Shown: positions 23,685 through 33,151, counted from the first letter of the stretch. The stretch is DNA of 64,000 bases from Hyphomonadaceae bacterium UBA7672 (GCA_002483135.1 DLHI01000007.1:434001-498000); one strand, 5' to 3'. Notes: a model not told the origin generated them from the sequence alone. Made by a program: numbers and translations.

Positions 23685-26377
23685 GACGCCACGATATTGA
23701 CGATACGGCCGGGGACCACAATCACCTTTCGCACGGTGAGACCGGCGAGGTGGGTGGTTACGGCCTCGTCGGCGCGGGCGGTGGCTTCCACCGAAGCGGC
23801 GTCGGCGGTGGCGGAAACCGTTATTTCCGCGCGCTTCTTGCCGTTGATCTGCACCGGCAGGGTGACCGTGTCGGAGACCAGCAGGGCGGGGTCGGGCGTG
23901 GGCCATTTCGCCTTCACAACCATTCCCGCGTTCGGGCCTGCGACGATGGCCCAGGCTTCTTCCGCGATATGCGGGGCAAAGGGGGCGGCGATCTGGGCGA
24001 ACAGGCGCATCGCCTCGCGGCGGGCGGTGGCCATGCCGGGAGCGGTGGACTGCTCGGCCTTGCGCAGGGCGTTGGCCAGTTCGTTCATGCGGGCGATGCC
24101 GACGTTGAAGTGGAATTTCTCGATGCCCTGCGTGACGTCGCGCACTGTCCGGTGAGCGAGGCGGCGGAGCTCGAGCGGCTCGCCTTCCGTGGCGGGGCCA
24201 TCGTCGGCGGCCGGCGTTGCTTCAGCCAGCGCCCACAGTTTCTGGATCGAGCCCCAGGCGCCGCGCACGCCGGCGTCGGACCATTCGAAGTCGCGCTCGG
24301 GCGGTGAGTCCGACAGGACGAACCAGCGCGCGACGTCGGCGCCGTAATCGGCGATGATCTGGATCGGATCGACGACGTTCTTCTTCGACTTCGACATCTT
24401 CTCGACGCCGCCCGACATGACCTTGCTGGGGTCGTTGAGCGCTTCCTTCTCTTCAGGAAGCAACCAGTTGCCGACCTGTACGACCGTGTGCTGCTGCGGC
24501 GAAGGATATGAAACGCGAACGAACGATCCGACGGTTTTTTTCGCGAGGTCAGCAGGCGAGTTTATGGTCTCTGCATTCCGAGTTTCGGGGCTCCCATCAG
24601 CAAATATGCTTACCTGTCGATACGTCTCGTGCGTGACCATGCCTTGCGTGAACAGGCCGGCGAAGGGTTCGCCGCTGGGCAGGTCGAGCAGGCCGCAGTC
24701 GCGCAGGGCGCGGGAGAAGAAGCGGGAATAGAGCAGGTGAAGAACCGCGTGCTCGACGCCGCCGATGTATTGATCGACGGGCAGCCAGTAGCTGGCTTCT
24801 TCCTTGTTGATCGGCGTCTTCGCTTTCGGATCGGCAAAGCGGGCGAAGTACCAGGACGAGTCGACGAACGTATCCATCGTGTCTGTTTCGCGTTCCGCCT
24901 TGCCGCCGCATTTGGGGCAGTCGACATGGCGCCAGGTGGGATGGCGGACGAGCGGATTGCCGGGCGCGGAGAAGTCGGCGTTCTCAGGCAGCAGGACCGG
25001 CAGGTCCTTGTCCGGCACGGGGACAGTTCCGCATTTCGCGCACTTGATGACCGGGATCGGGCAGCCCCAGTAGCGCTGGCGCGAGACGCCCCAGTCGCGC
25101 AGGCGGTATTGCGTGGTCGCCTCGCCTGCCTTCAGTTCAACGAGTTTCCTGATGGCGGCGGTGATCGCGTCCTTGGTCGAGAGACCGTTCAGGAATTCCG
25201 AATTGTAGATCGTGCCTTCGCCTGTGTAGGCCGTGCCGCGCACGGTGTAGGTGGCGGGGTCCTCGCCTGCGGGCAGGACGACGGGCTTGAAGGGCAGCTG
25301 GTATTTTTCCGCGAACTCGATGTCGCGCTGGTCACCGGCGGGCGAGCCGAAGATGGCGCCGGTGCCGTAGGTCGACAGCACAAAGTTGGCGGCCCAGACG
25401 GGCAGCTCCCATGACGGATCGAAGGGGTGCTTCACCTTGATGCCAAGGTCGATGCCGACCTTCTCGGCTTTCTCGATGTCCGCTTCCGACGTGCCTTTGC
25501 TGGCGGCGTCGGCCATGAACTTCGCAACGGCGGGATTCGTCTTCGCGATTTCCTTCGTGATCGGATGATCAGGCGCGAGCGCGACGAAGCTGGCGCCGAA
25601 CAGCGTGTCGGGGCGCGTGGAGAAGACTTCGATGTCGGCGACGCCGCCGACGGGTTGCGTCAGTTGCCAGCGGAAGCGGGCGCCCTGGCTCTTTCCGATC
25701 CAGTTGCCCTGCATGATGCGGACTTTTTCCGGCCAGCGGTCGAGGCCATCGAGCGCGGCCAGCAGATCATCGCCGTATTTGGTGATGCGGAAGAACCATT
25801 GTTCCAGCTCGCGCTGCTCGACGACGGCGCCGGAACGCCAGCCGCGTCCGTCGACGACCTGTTCGTTGGCGAGCACGGTGTTCTCGACCGGGTCCCAGTT
25901 CACTTTTGCGGAGCGGCGATAGACCAGATCGTTCTCGAGCATCTTCAGGAAGATGCGCTGCTGCTGCTCGTAATAGTCAGGCTCGCAGGTGGTGACTTCC
26001 TTCGACCAGTCGAAGCTCAGCCCCAGCGGAGCAAACTGGTCTTTCATCGCCTGGATGTTTTCCAGCGTCCATTTGCGCGGCTGCGCCTTCTTTTCGATGG
26101 CGGCGTTTTCGGCGGGCAGGCCGAACGCGTCCCAGCCCATCGGGTGCAGCACGTTGTAGCCGTTGGCGATGCGATAGCGGGCGACGACATCGCCCATCGC
26201 ATAGTTGCGGACGTGGCCCATGTGCAGGCGGCCCGAAGGATAGGGGAACATCTCGAGGACGTAGGCCTTGGGCATGTCGCCCGCTTCCTTCGCGGACTTC
26301 GCGCGGAAGACCTTGGCGCTCTCCCATGCGGCGCGCCATTTCGGCTCGGTTTCCTTCGGGTTGTAGCGGGTGGCCAT
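23681..26377 (-). CDS. leuS: Leucyl-tRNA synthetase
   Basis: 898 residues, class I synthetase charging tRNA-Leu. HIGH-type motif HMGH at 52-55 within YPSGRLHMGHVRNYAMGD; editing (CP1) domain in about 220-430; zinc-binding CAKCGTVPVPDKDLPVLLP and CPKCGG; catalytic loop KMSKS at 660-664. An insertion at about 580-640 before KMSKS makes it slightly longer than E. coli LeuRS (860), as is common in alphaproteobacteria. ATG 26377. Head of the leuS-lptE-holA operon. Confidence 0.98.
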   Translation of the reverse strand: MATRYNPKETEPKWRAAWESAKVFRAKSAKEAGDMPKAYVLEMFPYPSGRLHMGHVRNYAMGDVVARYRIANGYNVLHPMGWDAFGLPAENAAIEKKAQPRKWTLENIQAMKDQFAPLGLSFDWSKEVTTCEPDYYEQQQRIFLKMLENDLVYRRSAKVNWDPVENTVLANEQVVDGRGWRSGAVVEQRELEQWFFRITKYGDDLLAALDGLDRWPEKVRIMQGNWIGKSQGARFRWQLTQPVGGVADIEVFSTRPDTLFGASFVALAPDHPITKEIAKTNPAVAKFMADAASKGTSEADIEKAEKVGIDLGIKVKHPFDPSWELPVWAANFVLSTYGTGAIFGSPAGDQRDIEFAEKYQLPFKPVVLPAGEDPATYTVRGTAYTGEGTIYNSEFLNGLSTKDAITAAIRKLVELKAGEATTQYRLRDWGVSRQRYWGCPIPVIKCAKCGTVPVPDKDLPVLLPENADFSAPGNPLVRHPTWRHVDCPKCGGKAERETDTMDTFVDSSWYFARFADPKAKTPINKEEASYWLPVDQYIGGVEHAVLHLLYSRFFSRALRDCGLLDLPSGEPFAGLFTQGMVTHETYRQVSIFADGSPETRNAETINSPADLAKKTVGSFVRVSYPSPQQHTVVQVGNWLLPEEKEALNDPSKVMSGGVEKMSKSKKNVVDPIQIIADYGADVARWFVLSDSPPERDFEWSDAGVRGAWGSIQKLWALAEATPAADDGPATEGEPLELRRLAHRTVRDVTQGIEKFHFNVGIARMNELANALRKAEQSTAPGMATARREAMRLFAQIAAPFAPHIAEEAWAIVAGPNAGMVVKAKWPTPDPALLVSDTVTLPVQINGKKRAEITVSATADAASVEATARADEAVTTHLAGLTVRKVIVVPGRIVNIVAS

Positions 26378-26471
26378 GAGTGTCTCGTCAGTGTTCAGCG
26401 TTGTCCGCTGTCCACGTTTGGGTGAGGGGCGTCAAGGGAGACCGAGACACACGGTTCGCCAGACTCGCCGG

Positions 26472-26573
26472 CTGTCATCCCGGGCGAGCGCAGCGAGACC
26501 CGGGAACCATCGGGCCGGTGTCGAGGTGGTGGAATGGGTCCCGGATAGCGCTTCGCGCTTCCGGGATGACAAG
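26472..26573. repeat. Intergenic palindromic repeat, family C copy 3
   Basis: TGTCATCCCGGGCGAGCGCAG opening hairpin, GGAACCATCGGGCCGG and GAATGGGTCCCGG inside, closing CCGGGATGACAAG. It stands between DUF3576 and leuS, two genes read in the same direction. Confidence 0.8.
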
Positions 26574-26606
26574 CCGGGGATGTCGCCTGAGACCTGAGAG
26601 GTCGCG

Positions 26607-27062
26607 CTAGTCCGTCGAACCCAGGCGAAGCTCGCGGGCCTTCGCGAGGATGGCGTCCTCGAGGGCGATGTTGGTTTCCGGCGCGACGGTGGCCGGGGTC
26701 CAGACGCCGTTGACCAGCGTTTCGCGGAAGACGGCGGCGGAGATGCCGTCGGCGCGCAGGCGCGTGTCGAGGATGTAGACGGTGGCCTTGAGGCGCTCGT
26801 CGGTCTTGCCGGGGTTGGCGTACCAGTCAGTGATGATGACGCCGCCATACGGGTCGGCCGAGGCGAGCGGCAGGAAGGACAAGGTGTCGAGCGAGGCGCG
26901 CCAGAGATAGGCGTTGACGCCGATGCCGCCGGTTTCGCGCGAGCCCATGTCGGCGCTGGAGGCGGAGGAGGTGTTCGCCGTGCTCGATCCGAAGATGTTG
27001 CAGCCGCCCGTGGACAGGGTGGCGACGGTGATGAGGGCGGCAGCGGCCACGCGGAAAGCCAT
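26607..27062 (-). CDS. DUF3576 lipoprotein
   Basis: 151 residues from ATG 27062. N-terminal signal peptide ending in TLSTGGC, with Cys21 as the probable lipid-modified residue, then a Ser-rich spacer and the DUF3576 core: IGVNAYLWRASLDTLSFLPL, ASADPYGGVIITDWY and RLKATVYILDTRLRADGIS. DUF3576 is a conserved alphaproteobacterial family of envelope lipoproteins of unknown function; its place next to leuS-lptE-holA is conserved as far as I know and suggests a link to outer-membrane assembly. Confidence 0.9.
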   Translation of the reverse strand: MAFRVAAAALITVATLSTGGCNIFGSSTANTSSASSADMGSRETGGIGVNAYLWRASLDTLSFLPLASADPYGGVIITDWYANPGKTDERLKATVYILDTRLRADGISAAVFRETLVNGVWTPATVAPETNIALEDAILAKARELRLGSTD

Positions 27063-27250
27063 AGATCGTCACTCCGTTACGCAGCGCCTGGCGCCAGACG
27101 AGAGGGCCTGGGTCCATGCGGCTCCCTCGGGGGAGCGTTTCCTTAGCTTCGAGACGCCTTGGCGCGCAAGGGCTGTGCGCCGTTAGCCTCCCCCTAGCAC
27201 CTGTTGGTGCTACATCGTTCCCTGAACGACGATTGCGGAGGAATTCTGGC

Positions 27251-28483
27251 ATGATCCGATCCAGCAAGCTTGTCAGGTCGGCTGCCCTTGGCGGGTTGGG
27301 CCTGACCGGATTGGGCCTGTCTGCCCCTGCTTGCGCCCAGGACGGGGAGTGGGTGACGAAGCTGGACGTGGTGCTGGCGGCGTCTGCCGTAGAGTCGGAC
27401 GAGGCGCTGGCCCCGGCGGCGGACGGGCTGATGGCGTCGGGCCTGATTACGGTCGAGCGGGAAGACACGTTCGACAACGGTTTCACGCTCGGATGGCGCT
27501 TTGCGGGGCGGTATGAGCGCGATGCACCCTCGCGACCGGCCTTTGCCGGGGCGCTGGGCGGGTGTCCGGCGGCCAATCCGGCCTGTCCGGCGATTGGCGG
27601 GCTGTCGCCCGTGTCGCCGGCGACAGGGATCGCGGCGGGCGGAGCGACGCTGGATGAAGAGGGATTTGCGACGCTGGAGACGGCTGCGGTGAGCCTGCTG
27701 ACGCCGTGGGGCGAGGGGGTGTTGGGGGTCGATGCAGGCGTGGCGAGCCGGCTGGATGCGCGGGCGCCGAATGTTTTGCGGCGGGTGTCGGTGTTGTCGA
27801 CCGGCCTTGATCCGACGGGGATTTCGGTGGTGCGGGCGCGGAATGACGTGACCGGATCGTCGGCCAAGGTCAGCTATATGAGCCCGCGCTGGCTGGGCCT
27901 GCGCGTGGGGGCGTCTTACACGCCGGAAGCCAATATGCGCTCGGCGGATTTCGATCCGGAGGCCGGGGGGCCGGGGCGGGTTGGGGCTGAGCTTGAAAAT
28001 GTGTGGGAGGGCGCGGTGTCGTTCGCGCGGCAGTTTGCCGAGCAGGACCTGCGGGTGCGAGCGGCGGTGACTTATTCCAGCGCGGATTCGGGCGCGGGCG
28101 TGCCGGCGTTCGGCGGATACGAGGCGTGGGGCGCGGGGCTGGAGCTGGAGCACGGGGAGTGGACGGGCGGCGTGCGCTGGCTCTCCAGCAACAATGCCTG
28201 GGAGGCGGGCTCGGGCGACTATGAAGCGTGGGAAGCCGGGCTGGTCTACCAGGCCGTGGGATGGCGGATGGGCGTTGAGGCCGGATGGGCCGAGGACGAT
28301 CTTGCCGTTACGGAAGGCGCCTCATGGCTTATCGGGGCGGCGTGGGACCTTAACGAACACGTTAACCTCGGAGTGGGTTGGGCCGCATCCGAAACGGACA
28401 TCCCTGTCCCCGCAGGGCCCGGACTCAGTCACATAAATGCCCGCAATGACGGGCTTCTGGTCGAGCTAAGTGTGCGGAATTAG
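27251..28483 (+). CDS. Outer-membrane porin-like beta-barrel protein
   Basis: 410 residues. ATG 27251 follows GGAGGAATTC, a strong ribosome site; the longer open frame is ignored. Signal peptide of 29 residues (ends APACA before QDGEW), so secreted. The mature part alternates short amphipathic strands with Gly/Asp turns (for example AKVSYMSPRWLGLRVGASYT and GAGLELEHGEWTGGVRWLS) and ends in a strand LLVELSVRN, a general gram-negative porin pattern. An extra loop with two Cys (GGCPAANPACPAIGG) is unusual for a porin and may form a disulfide. Substrate unknown. Confidence 0.75.
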   Translation: MIRSSKLVRSAALGGLGLTGLGLSAPACAQDGEWVTKLDVVLAASAVESDEALAPAADGLMASGLITVEREDTFDNGFTLGWRFAGRYERDAPSRPAFAGALGGCPAANPACPAIGGLSPVSPATGIAAGGATLDEEGFATLETAAVSLLTPWGEGVLGVDAGVASRLDARAPNVLRRVSVLSTGLDPTGISVVRARNDVTGSSAKVSYMSPRWLGLRVGASYTPEANMRSADFDPEAGGPGRVGAELENVWEGAVSFARQFAEQDLRVRAAVTYSSADSGAGVPAFGGYEAWGAGLELEHGEWTGGVRWLSSNNAWEAGSGDYEAWEAGLVYQAVGWRMGVEAGWAEDDLAVTEGASWLIGAAWDLNEHVNLGVGWAASETDIPVPAGPGLSHINARNDGLLVELSVRN

Positions 28484-28584
28484 TGACACTTCCCCGGGAA
28501 ACGCTCTCCGGGGCTAGCCAATTAATTCCTGTTAACTTCTGTGTAGCAAGTCATGCGTATTATGTGCGTAGACGAGGGCAGGAC

Positions 28585-29076
28585 ATGCGATTCTCCGCAT
28601 CAATTTTCTGTCTCGCCGCCACCCTGGCGGCGGCCCCGGCTTTTGCCCCTGCTTTCGCGCAGGCAAAGCCGGCCCAACCCGCGCAACCGCTTGCGCAGGG
28701 AACGCGGCCGGCTGCCGACGCCAAGGCTCCCGGGTTCACGTTTGGCCTTGATCTGAGCAAAGACGAAGCCGAGCGCACGCTGCTGCCCGTTGGCCCGATC
28801 GCCAAGGATTCGGTTGCGCTGACCTGGAAGCCCGACGGCAACTGGGACGTCACGCTCGACCTGACCAGCCGCCAGCCCAATGGCCTGCCCAACCAGCTCT
28901 TCCCGCGGGAAGAGGTTACGGCCGGCGTCACCTATCAGGTTACCCCGCGCTTCCGTCTTGGCGGCGGCGTCACGGTTCGCGGCGACTCGCTGGCGGACTC
29001 GCTCTCGAACCCCGCCGCGATCGGCCGCGAAGGGAACGAAGCCTCGGTGCGCATCGAGTCGGCGTTCTCGTTCTAA
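28585..29076 (+). CDS. Secreted small beta-rich protein, possibly NtrZ family
   Basis: 163 residues from ATG 28585. Signal peptide with cleavage after AFA (about residue 25), a Pro/Ala/Gln linker, then a compact beta-rich part: FGLDLSKDEAERTLLPVG, VALTWKPDGNWDVTLDLTSR, VTYQVTPRFRLGGGVTVRGD, ending in Phe. The TPRFRLGGGVTV pattern recalls NtrZ, the periplasmic regulator of the NtrY/NtrX system described in Caulobacter, but I cannot confirm that by alignment. It could equally be a small outer-membrane barrel. It follows the porin gene after about 100 bases that hold a TTAA-N6-TTAA motif, close to but not a CtrA site. Confidence 0.5.
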   Translation: MRFSASIFCLAATLAAAPAFAPAFAQAKPAQPAQPLAQGTRPAADAKAPGFTFGLDLSKDEAERTLLPVGPIAKDSVALTWKPDGNWDVTLDLTSRQPNGLPNQLFPREEVTAGVTYQVTPRFRLGGGVTVRGDSLADSLSNPAAIGREGNEASVRIESAFSF

Positions 29077-29099
29077 CAATCACAAGCAGCTCTATCACC

Positions 29100-29222
29100 G
29101 CTCGTCCTGACGAAAGTCAGGACCCAGGAACGGTGCAAACACGTTCACGGTCTTGAAGCCGCAAGCCGGGACAAGCCTCGCCGTCAGCCCTGGATCCTGA
29201 CTTTCGTCAGGATGAGCGGGGC
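29100..29222. repeat. Intergenic palindromic repeat, family E copy 1
   Basis: Arms CTCGTCCTGACGAAAGTCAG and its complement around TCTTGAAGCC; each arm holds its own CTGACGAAAGTCAG palindrome. The second copy is at 37422-37541. It lies between two convergent genes and could end transcription from both sides. Confidence 0.85.
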
Positions 29223-29242
29223 AAGGTTCGCCGTTCCACCCC

Positions 29243-29884
29243 CTAACTCCATCCCTCCAGCACCGCATCGATCGCAGCCCAGCCGGCTGCGTTCGCCATG
29301 GCGCGGGCTGCGTTGCGCGCGTTGAGGCCGCCGAGGGCGTAGACGGGAATGCTCGACGCGCGGGCGAGCTGGCGGAACTTGAGAGGGCCGAGGGGCTTGC
29401 CGGCGCTGGGGCTGCGGCTCTCGAAGACGGCGGAGACGAAGACCGCGTCGATGCCAAGACGCGCCGCGCGGGCGATGGCGGAGGCGCTGTGGGCGGAGGC
29501 GGTCTCGATCAGGTGGGAGCTGCGGGCGCCGGTGAGGCGGGCTTCGGGCCAATGGACGCCATCGGCGTCGATGCGCAGGGCGAGGGCAGGGTCGGCGGAG
29601 ACGAGCAGCATGATGCCACGCCGGCGGCAGAGGCGCGCGAGGTCGCGGCCGGTAGCGAGGCGGTCCGGCGCGCCGTAGTGGCGCCAGACGATGCCAAACC
29701 CCGATGGGAGGCGGCGGGCGACACGCAGGATATCGGGCGTGCGCAAGGGATCGGTGAAGAGGAAGGCGCGGGGGAGGGGCCGGCCGTTGCGCGCGGCGGC
29801 CCGCGTGGCCAGGCGCGCAGCGGCGAGCAGCCTGCGACGGATCGCGGCTTGGGATCGGGCGGAATCTGAAAGAGAATGGGCCAT
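29243..29884 (-). CDS. ThiE/TenI-like thiamine phosphate synthase family protein
   Basis: 213 residues. The core begins PRAFLFTDPLRTPDILRVARRLPSG and continues with FGIVWRHYGAPDRLATGRDL, ADGVHWPEARL, IETASAHSASAIARAARLGID and IPVYALGGLNARNA, a TIM barrel of the TenI/ThiE type. Motifs that ThiE uses for pyrophosphate and pyrimidine binding are partly changed, so a TenI-like non-synthase role is possible. Its ATG (29884) overlaps the ATG of the divergent yggS in the palindrome CATG, which leaves little room for a ribosome site; the true start could be further inside. Confidence 0.75.
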   Translation of the reverse strand: MAHSLSDSARSQAAIRRRLLAAARLATRAAARNGRPLPRAFLFTDPLRTPDILRVARRLPSGFGIVWRHYGAPDRLATGRDLARLCRRRGIMLLVSADPALALRIDADGVHWPEARLTGARSSHLIETASAHSASAIARAARLGIDAVFVSAVFESRSPSAGKPLGPLKFRQLARASSIPVYALGGLNARNAARAMANAAGWAAIDAVLEGWS

Positions 29885-30557
29885 GGACGTTTTCGAAGAG
29901 ATCTCTGCCGCGCGTGCTGATGTTCTTGCGCGCATCCACGCTGCCGCCAAGAGCGTGGGGCGTAATCCTGCTGCGGTGACGCTGGTGGCCGTCTCGAAGG
30001 TGCAGCCCGAAGAGCGGATCGAGGCGATGCTGGCGGCAGGCCAGCGCGTGTTCGGCGAGAACCGCGTGCAGGAGGCCGAGGCGCGCTGGGCGGCGCGGCG
30101 GGCGGCGTATCCGGATCTCGAGCTGCGGCTGATCGGGCCGCTGCAGTCGAACAAGGCGAAGGAGGCTGTCGCGCTGTTCGATGTGATCGAGACGCTGGAT
30201 CGCGAAAAACTGGCGGGCGCGCTGGCCGATGCGTGCGCCAAGGCGGGGCGGACGCCGCGCCTGTATGTGCAGGTGAACACGGGCGAGGAAGAGCAGAAGG
30301 CGGGCGTGGCGCCGCTGGAGGCCGATGCTTTCATCGCGAAGGTGCGCGATGTGTATGGCTTCGCGGTGGAAGGGTTGATGTGCATTCCGCCGGCGGAGGA
30401 GCCAGCCGGTCCGCACTTTGCGCTGCTGGCGAAGATCGCGGCGAGGAATGACGTCAAGCTGCTGTCGATGGGGATGAGCGCGGACTATGAGACCGCGGTG
30501 ATGTTCGGCGCGACGAGCGTGCGGGTGGGGTCTGCGCTGTTTGGGGCGCGGGGGTAG
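29883..30557 (+). CDS. YggS family pyridoxal-phosphate homeostasis protein
   Basis: 224 residues, ATG 29883. Fold-type III PLP protein without a known catalytic reaction, which keeps the PLP and amino-acid pools in balance. The PLP lysine is Lys39 in LVAVSKVQP; further family motifs are FGENRVQEA, LRLIGPLQSNK, VQVNTGEE and the phosphate-binding LSMGMSADYETAV with GATSVRVGSALFG. Divergent from the ThiE-like gene, with which it shares its start-codon bases, so one short region must control both. Confidence 0.95.
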   Translation: MDVFEEISAARADVLARIHAAAKSVGRNPAAVTLVAVSKVQPEERIEAMLAAGQRVFGENRVQEAEARWAARRAAYPDLELRLIGPLQSNKAKEAVALFDVIETLDREKLAGALADACAKAGRTPRLYVQVNTGEEEQKAGVAPLEADAFIAKVRDVYGFAVEGLMCIPPAEEPAGPHFALLAKIAARNDVKLLSMGMSADYETAVMFGATSVRVGSALFGARG

Positions 30558-30572
30558 GGCGCGCGAGCACGC

Positions 30573-30726
30573 CCCCGTCCTTCGAGACGATCGCCACGCG
30601 AGACTGCCGACGATGAAACGCTGTGCCCGCGATCCCTCAGGATGAGGGCTATCAGGGTCCGGTTGAGGGTTCGCCTCATCCTGAGGGATTGGCGCGCAGC
30701 GGCAATCGTCTCGAAGGATGGGGCGT
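30573..30726. repeat. Intergenic palindromic repeat, family H
   Basis: Outer arms CCCCGTCCTTCGAGACGAT and ATCGTCTCGAAGGATGGGG; inner arms ATCCCTCAGGATGAGG and CCTCATCCTGAGGGAT. One copy in this window. The arrangement CCTTCGAGACG plus CTCAGGATGAGG is one I have seen in other alphaproteobacterial genomes. Confidence 0.85.
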
Positions 30727-30795
30727 ACCTGCTGGCCCTTGTTCCTCGCGCGCATCTCCCGGACAATGTCGGGGACGGCTTCTGGGCGGGTATTC

Positions 30796-32430
30796 ATGAC
30801 CACGGACGATCAGCCTTACGACATCGTGGTGGTCGGGACGGGTGTATCCGGTCTCTACCAGCTCAAGCGGGCGCTGGAGCTGGATGCGCGCGTGATTGCG
30901 CTGGATGCGGATGAGGATCTGGGCGGGACGTGGTTTCGCAACCGGTATCCCGGGGCGCGGTTTGATTCCGAGAGCTATACGTATGGCTATTCGTTTTCGC
31001 GCGAGGTGCTGGATACGTGGCGCTGGAAGGAGCGGTTCTCGCCGCAGCCGGAGAACCTGCGCTACCTGAATTTTGTCGCCGACACGTTCGACCTGCGCCG
31101 GCATATCCGGTTCAATGCGCGGGTTGAGGCGATGGTGTGGGATGAGGCGACGTCGCGGTGGACGCTGCGCCTGCCGACAGGCGAGGAGATCGTCACGCGA
31201 TTTGTGGTGACGTGCATCGGCGTGCTGTCGAAGCCGACGTTGCCGAAATACGAGGGCATGGACGATTTTCAAGGCGAGTCTTTCCATACCTATTGGTGGC
31301 CGAGCGAGCCGGTTCAGCTGGAAGGCAAGCGCGTTGGCGTGATCGGCGCGGGGGCGACGGCGATCCAGGTGATTTCGGCGATAGCGGACAAGGTTGGTTC
31401 GCTGACGGTGTTCCAGCGGCGGCCGAACTGGAGCTCGCCGCTGCATAACTCGCTCATCTCAGATGCGGAGATGGACGATATCCGGCAGCGCTATGACGAG
31501 ATTTTTGCGCGGTGCGCGGAATCTCCGGGCGGGTTCGAACATACGCCGGACCGGCGCGGGTTCTGGACGCTGAGCAGGGAAGAGCGCCAGGCGTTCTGGG
31601 AGGAGCTTTATCAGCGGCCGGGGTTTGCGCTGCTGAACAGCAACTTCGTCGAGATCTTCATGGACGAGGCCGCCAACAAGGAATTGTCGGACTTTGTGGC
31701 GAACAAGATCAGGCAGCGGGTGAAGAATCCTGCCGTCGCCGAGAAACTGATCCCGAAGGATCATGGCTATGGCATGCAGCGCGTGCCGCTGGAGACCAAT
31801 TACTTCGAGGCGTTCAACCGCGAGAATGTGCGGCTGGTCGACATCACGGAAACACCGATCCGGCGCGTGACGCAGGACGGGATCGAGACATTTCACGAAG
31901 AGTCCGGGCAGGAGCATTTCGAGCTGGACCTGATTGTCTACGCGACCGGGTTTGATGCGATCACGGGCGGGTTCGATGCGATCGATGTTGCGGGGCGGGA
32001 CGGTGTGCGCCTGCGCGCGAAATGGGCGGAGGAGCCGGCCACGTATCTGGGCGTGATGACGCACGGCTTTCCGAACCTGCTGATGGTTGCGGGACCGCAG
32101 AGCGTGTCGGGGTCGACGAATTTTCCCCGCGCCATCGAGACGGGCGTCGACTGGGTGACGGGGCTGCTGTCGCATGCGCTGAAGAACGACCTCGCGCGGC
32201 TGGAGGCGAAGGCGGAGGCCGAGCGTGAGTGGGGCGAGGCTGTGAAGCGCGCGCAACACCGGATGCTGCTGCAGAACGGCAAGGGGTGGTTCACCGGCTA
32301 CAATTCGAACGTTGCGGGGCACGAGGCAGGCAAGCCGCGCTATGTCGCCTATTGGGGCGGCGGGCCGAAATATGCGGCGCAGCTGAAGGCCGCCGAAGAG
32401 AGCGGCTATGACGGGATCGAGATGGGTTAG
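30796..32430 (+). CDS. Baeyer-Villiger (cyclohexanone-type) flavin monooxygenase
   Basis: 544 residues from ATG 30796; the frame opens upstream inside repeat H, so the later ATG before TTDDQPYDIVVVG is preferred. It uses NADPH, FAD and oxygen to turn a ketone into an ester or lactone. First dinucleotide motif GTGVSG at 14-19; Baeyer-Villiger fingerprint FQGESFHTYWWP at 158-169, exactly F-x-G-x-x-x-H-x-x-x-W-P; second Rossmann motif VIGAGATAIQ; and the C-terminal ATGFDAITGGFDAID. Its stop overlaps the stop of the convergent YhhN gene. The natural substrate cannot be read from the sequence. Confidence 0.92.
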   Translation: MTTDDQPYDIVVVGTGVSGLYQLKRALELDARVIALDADEDLGGTWFRNRYPGARFDSESYTYGYSFSREVLDTWRWKERFSPQPENLRYLNFVADTFDLRRHIRFNARVEAMVWDEATSRWTLRLPTGEEIVTRFVVTCIGVLSKPTLPKYEGMDDFQGESFHTYWWPSEPVQLEGKRVGVIGAGATAIQVISAIADKVGSLTVFQRRPNWSSPLHNSLISDAEMDDIRQRYDEIFARCAESPGGFEHTPDRRGFWTLSREERQAFWEELYQRPGFALLNSNFVEIFMDEAANKELSDFVANKIRQRVKNPAVAEKLIPKDHGYGMQRVPLETNYFEAFNRENVRLVDITETPIRRVTQDGIETFHEESGQEHFELDLIVYATGFDAITGGFDAIDVAGRDGVRLRAKWAEEPATYLGVMTHGFPNLLMVAGPQSVSGSTNFPRAIETGVDWVTGLLSHALKNDLARLEAKAEAEREWGEAVKRAQHRMLLQNGKGWFTGYNSNVAGHEAGKPRYVAYWGGGPKYAAQLKAAEESGYDGIEMG

Positions 32431-33089
32431 GCTTCGGCTGCTGCCGCCTGCCGCTTCTTGCGCGCCCTGTACGGCGCGATGTGGCTCATGCCCCAGGCAA
32501 TGAGGATCTGGGCGCCGGCGTAGGTGATCCAGACGGAGCCGGGCGGGACGTCGACATTGGCGAAGCGGCCGGCGGCGATCAGCGTGTCGGACAGCATGAA
32601 GAGGACGGCGCCGAGACGGGCCAGCACGGGGGCCTTCACAATGAAGGCCATGCAGACCATCGTGGTGATGATGAGCTGGTAGGCGATGGCGGGGCCGGTG
32701 AGGTCGCCCATGCCGGGGAAGAGCCAGACGAGCAGGCCGATCGAGACGATCACCACGAGCACGGCGACGGGGAAGTCGCGCTTGTTGAGGCCGAGGACGC
32801 GGCCCCATTCGACGAAGGCGGCGATGTAGAACAGGTGGCCGACAGCGAAGGCGGCCATGCCATAGACAAAGACGAGTTCGAGCAGAACATCGCCCAGAGC
32901 GCAGAAGAGCAGGCCGAGGCCTGCGATCCATGAGCGCTTGAGCAGGGCGAAGAGGCCGAGGAGGACGATGCCCGCCGCCTTCCAGACGAGGCCGCCGGGA
33001 TGTTCCATCCTGACCCACTCATTGGCGAGATGGGACATCGCGACGATGGCGGCGATGGCGAAGAAGATGTTGAGGGCGCGCGTGTTCAT
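32427..33089 (-). CDS. YhhN (TMEM86) family membrane protein, lysoplasmalogenase-like
   Basis: 220 residues with about eight hydrophobic helices. Family hallmarks are the acidic residues in GLLFCALGDVLLE, HLFYIAAF and VLFMLSDTLIAAGRF. Animal relatives cleave the vinyl-ether bond of lysoplasmalogens; in bacteria the role is not settled. ATG 33089. Ends in a Lys/Arg/Ala tail in the cytoplasm. It is convergent with the monooxygenase and the stop codons of the two genes overlap, so no terminator fits between them. Confidence 0.85.
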   Translation of the reverse strand: MNTRALNIFFAIAAIVAMSHLANEWVRMEHPGGLVWKAAGIVLLGLFALLKRSWIAGLGLLFCALGDVLLELVFVYGMAAFAVGHLFYIAAFVEWGRVLGLNKRDFPVAVLVVIVSIGLLVWLFPGMGDLTGPAIAYQLIITTMVCMAFIVKAPVLARLGAVLFMLSDTLIAAGRFANVDVPPGSVWITYAGAQILIAWGMSHIAPYRARKKRQAAAAEA

Positions 33090-33151
33090 GGGCGGGTGTT
33101 AGCGCTGCGCGGGGCGGCTGTCGATTTGGCGTTGGGGAAGGTGGGTTTTCT

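Noticed and set aside
31531..31545. GGGTTCGAAC resembling a tRNA T-loop
   Set aside because: It lies inside the Baeyer-Villiger monooxygenase coding sequence and no acceptor or anticodon stem can be formed around it.
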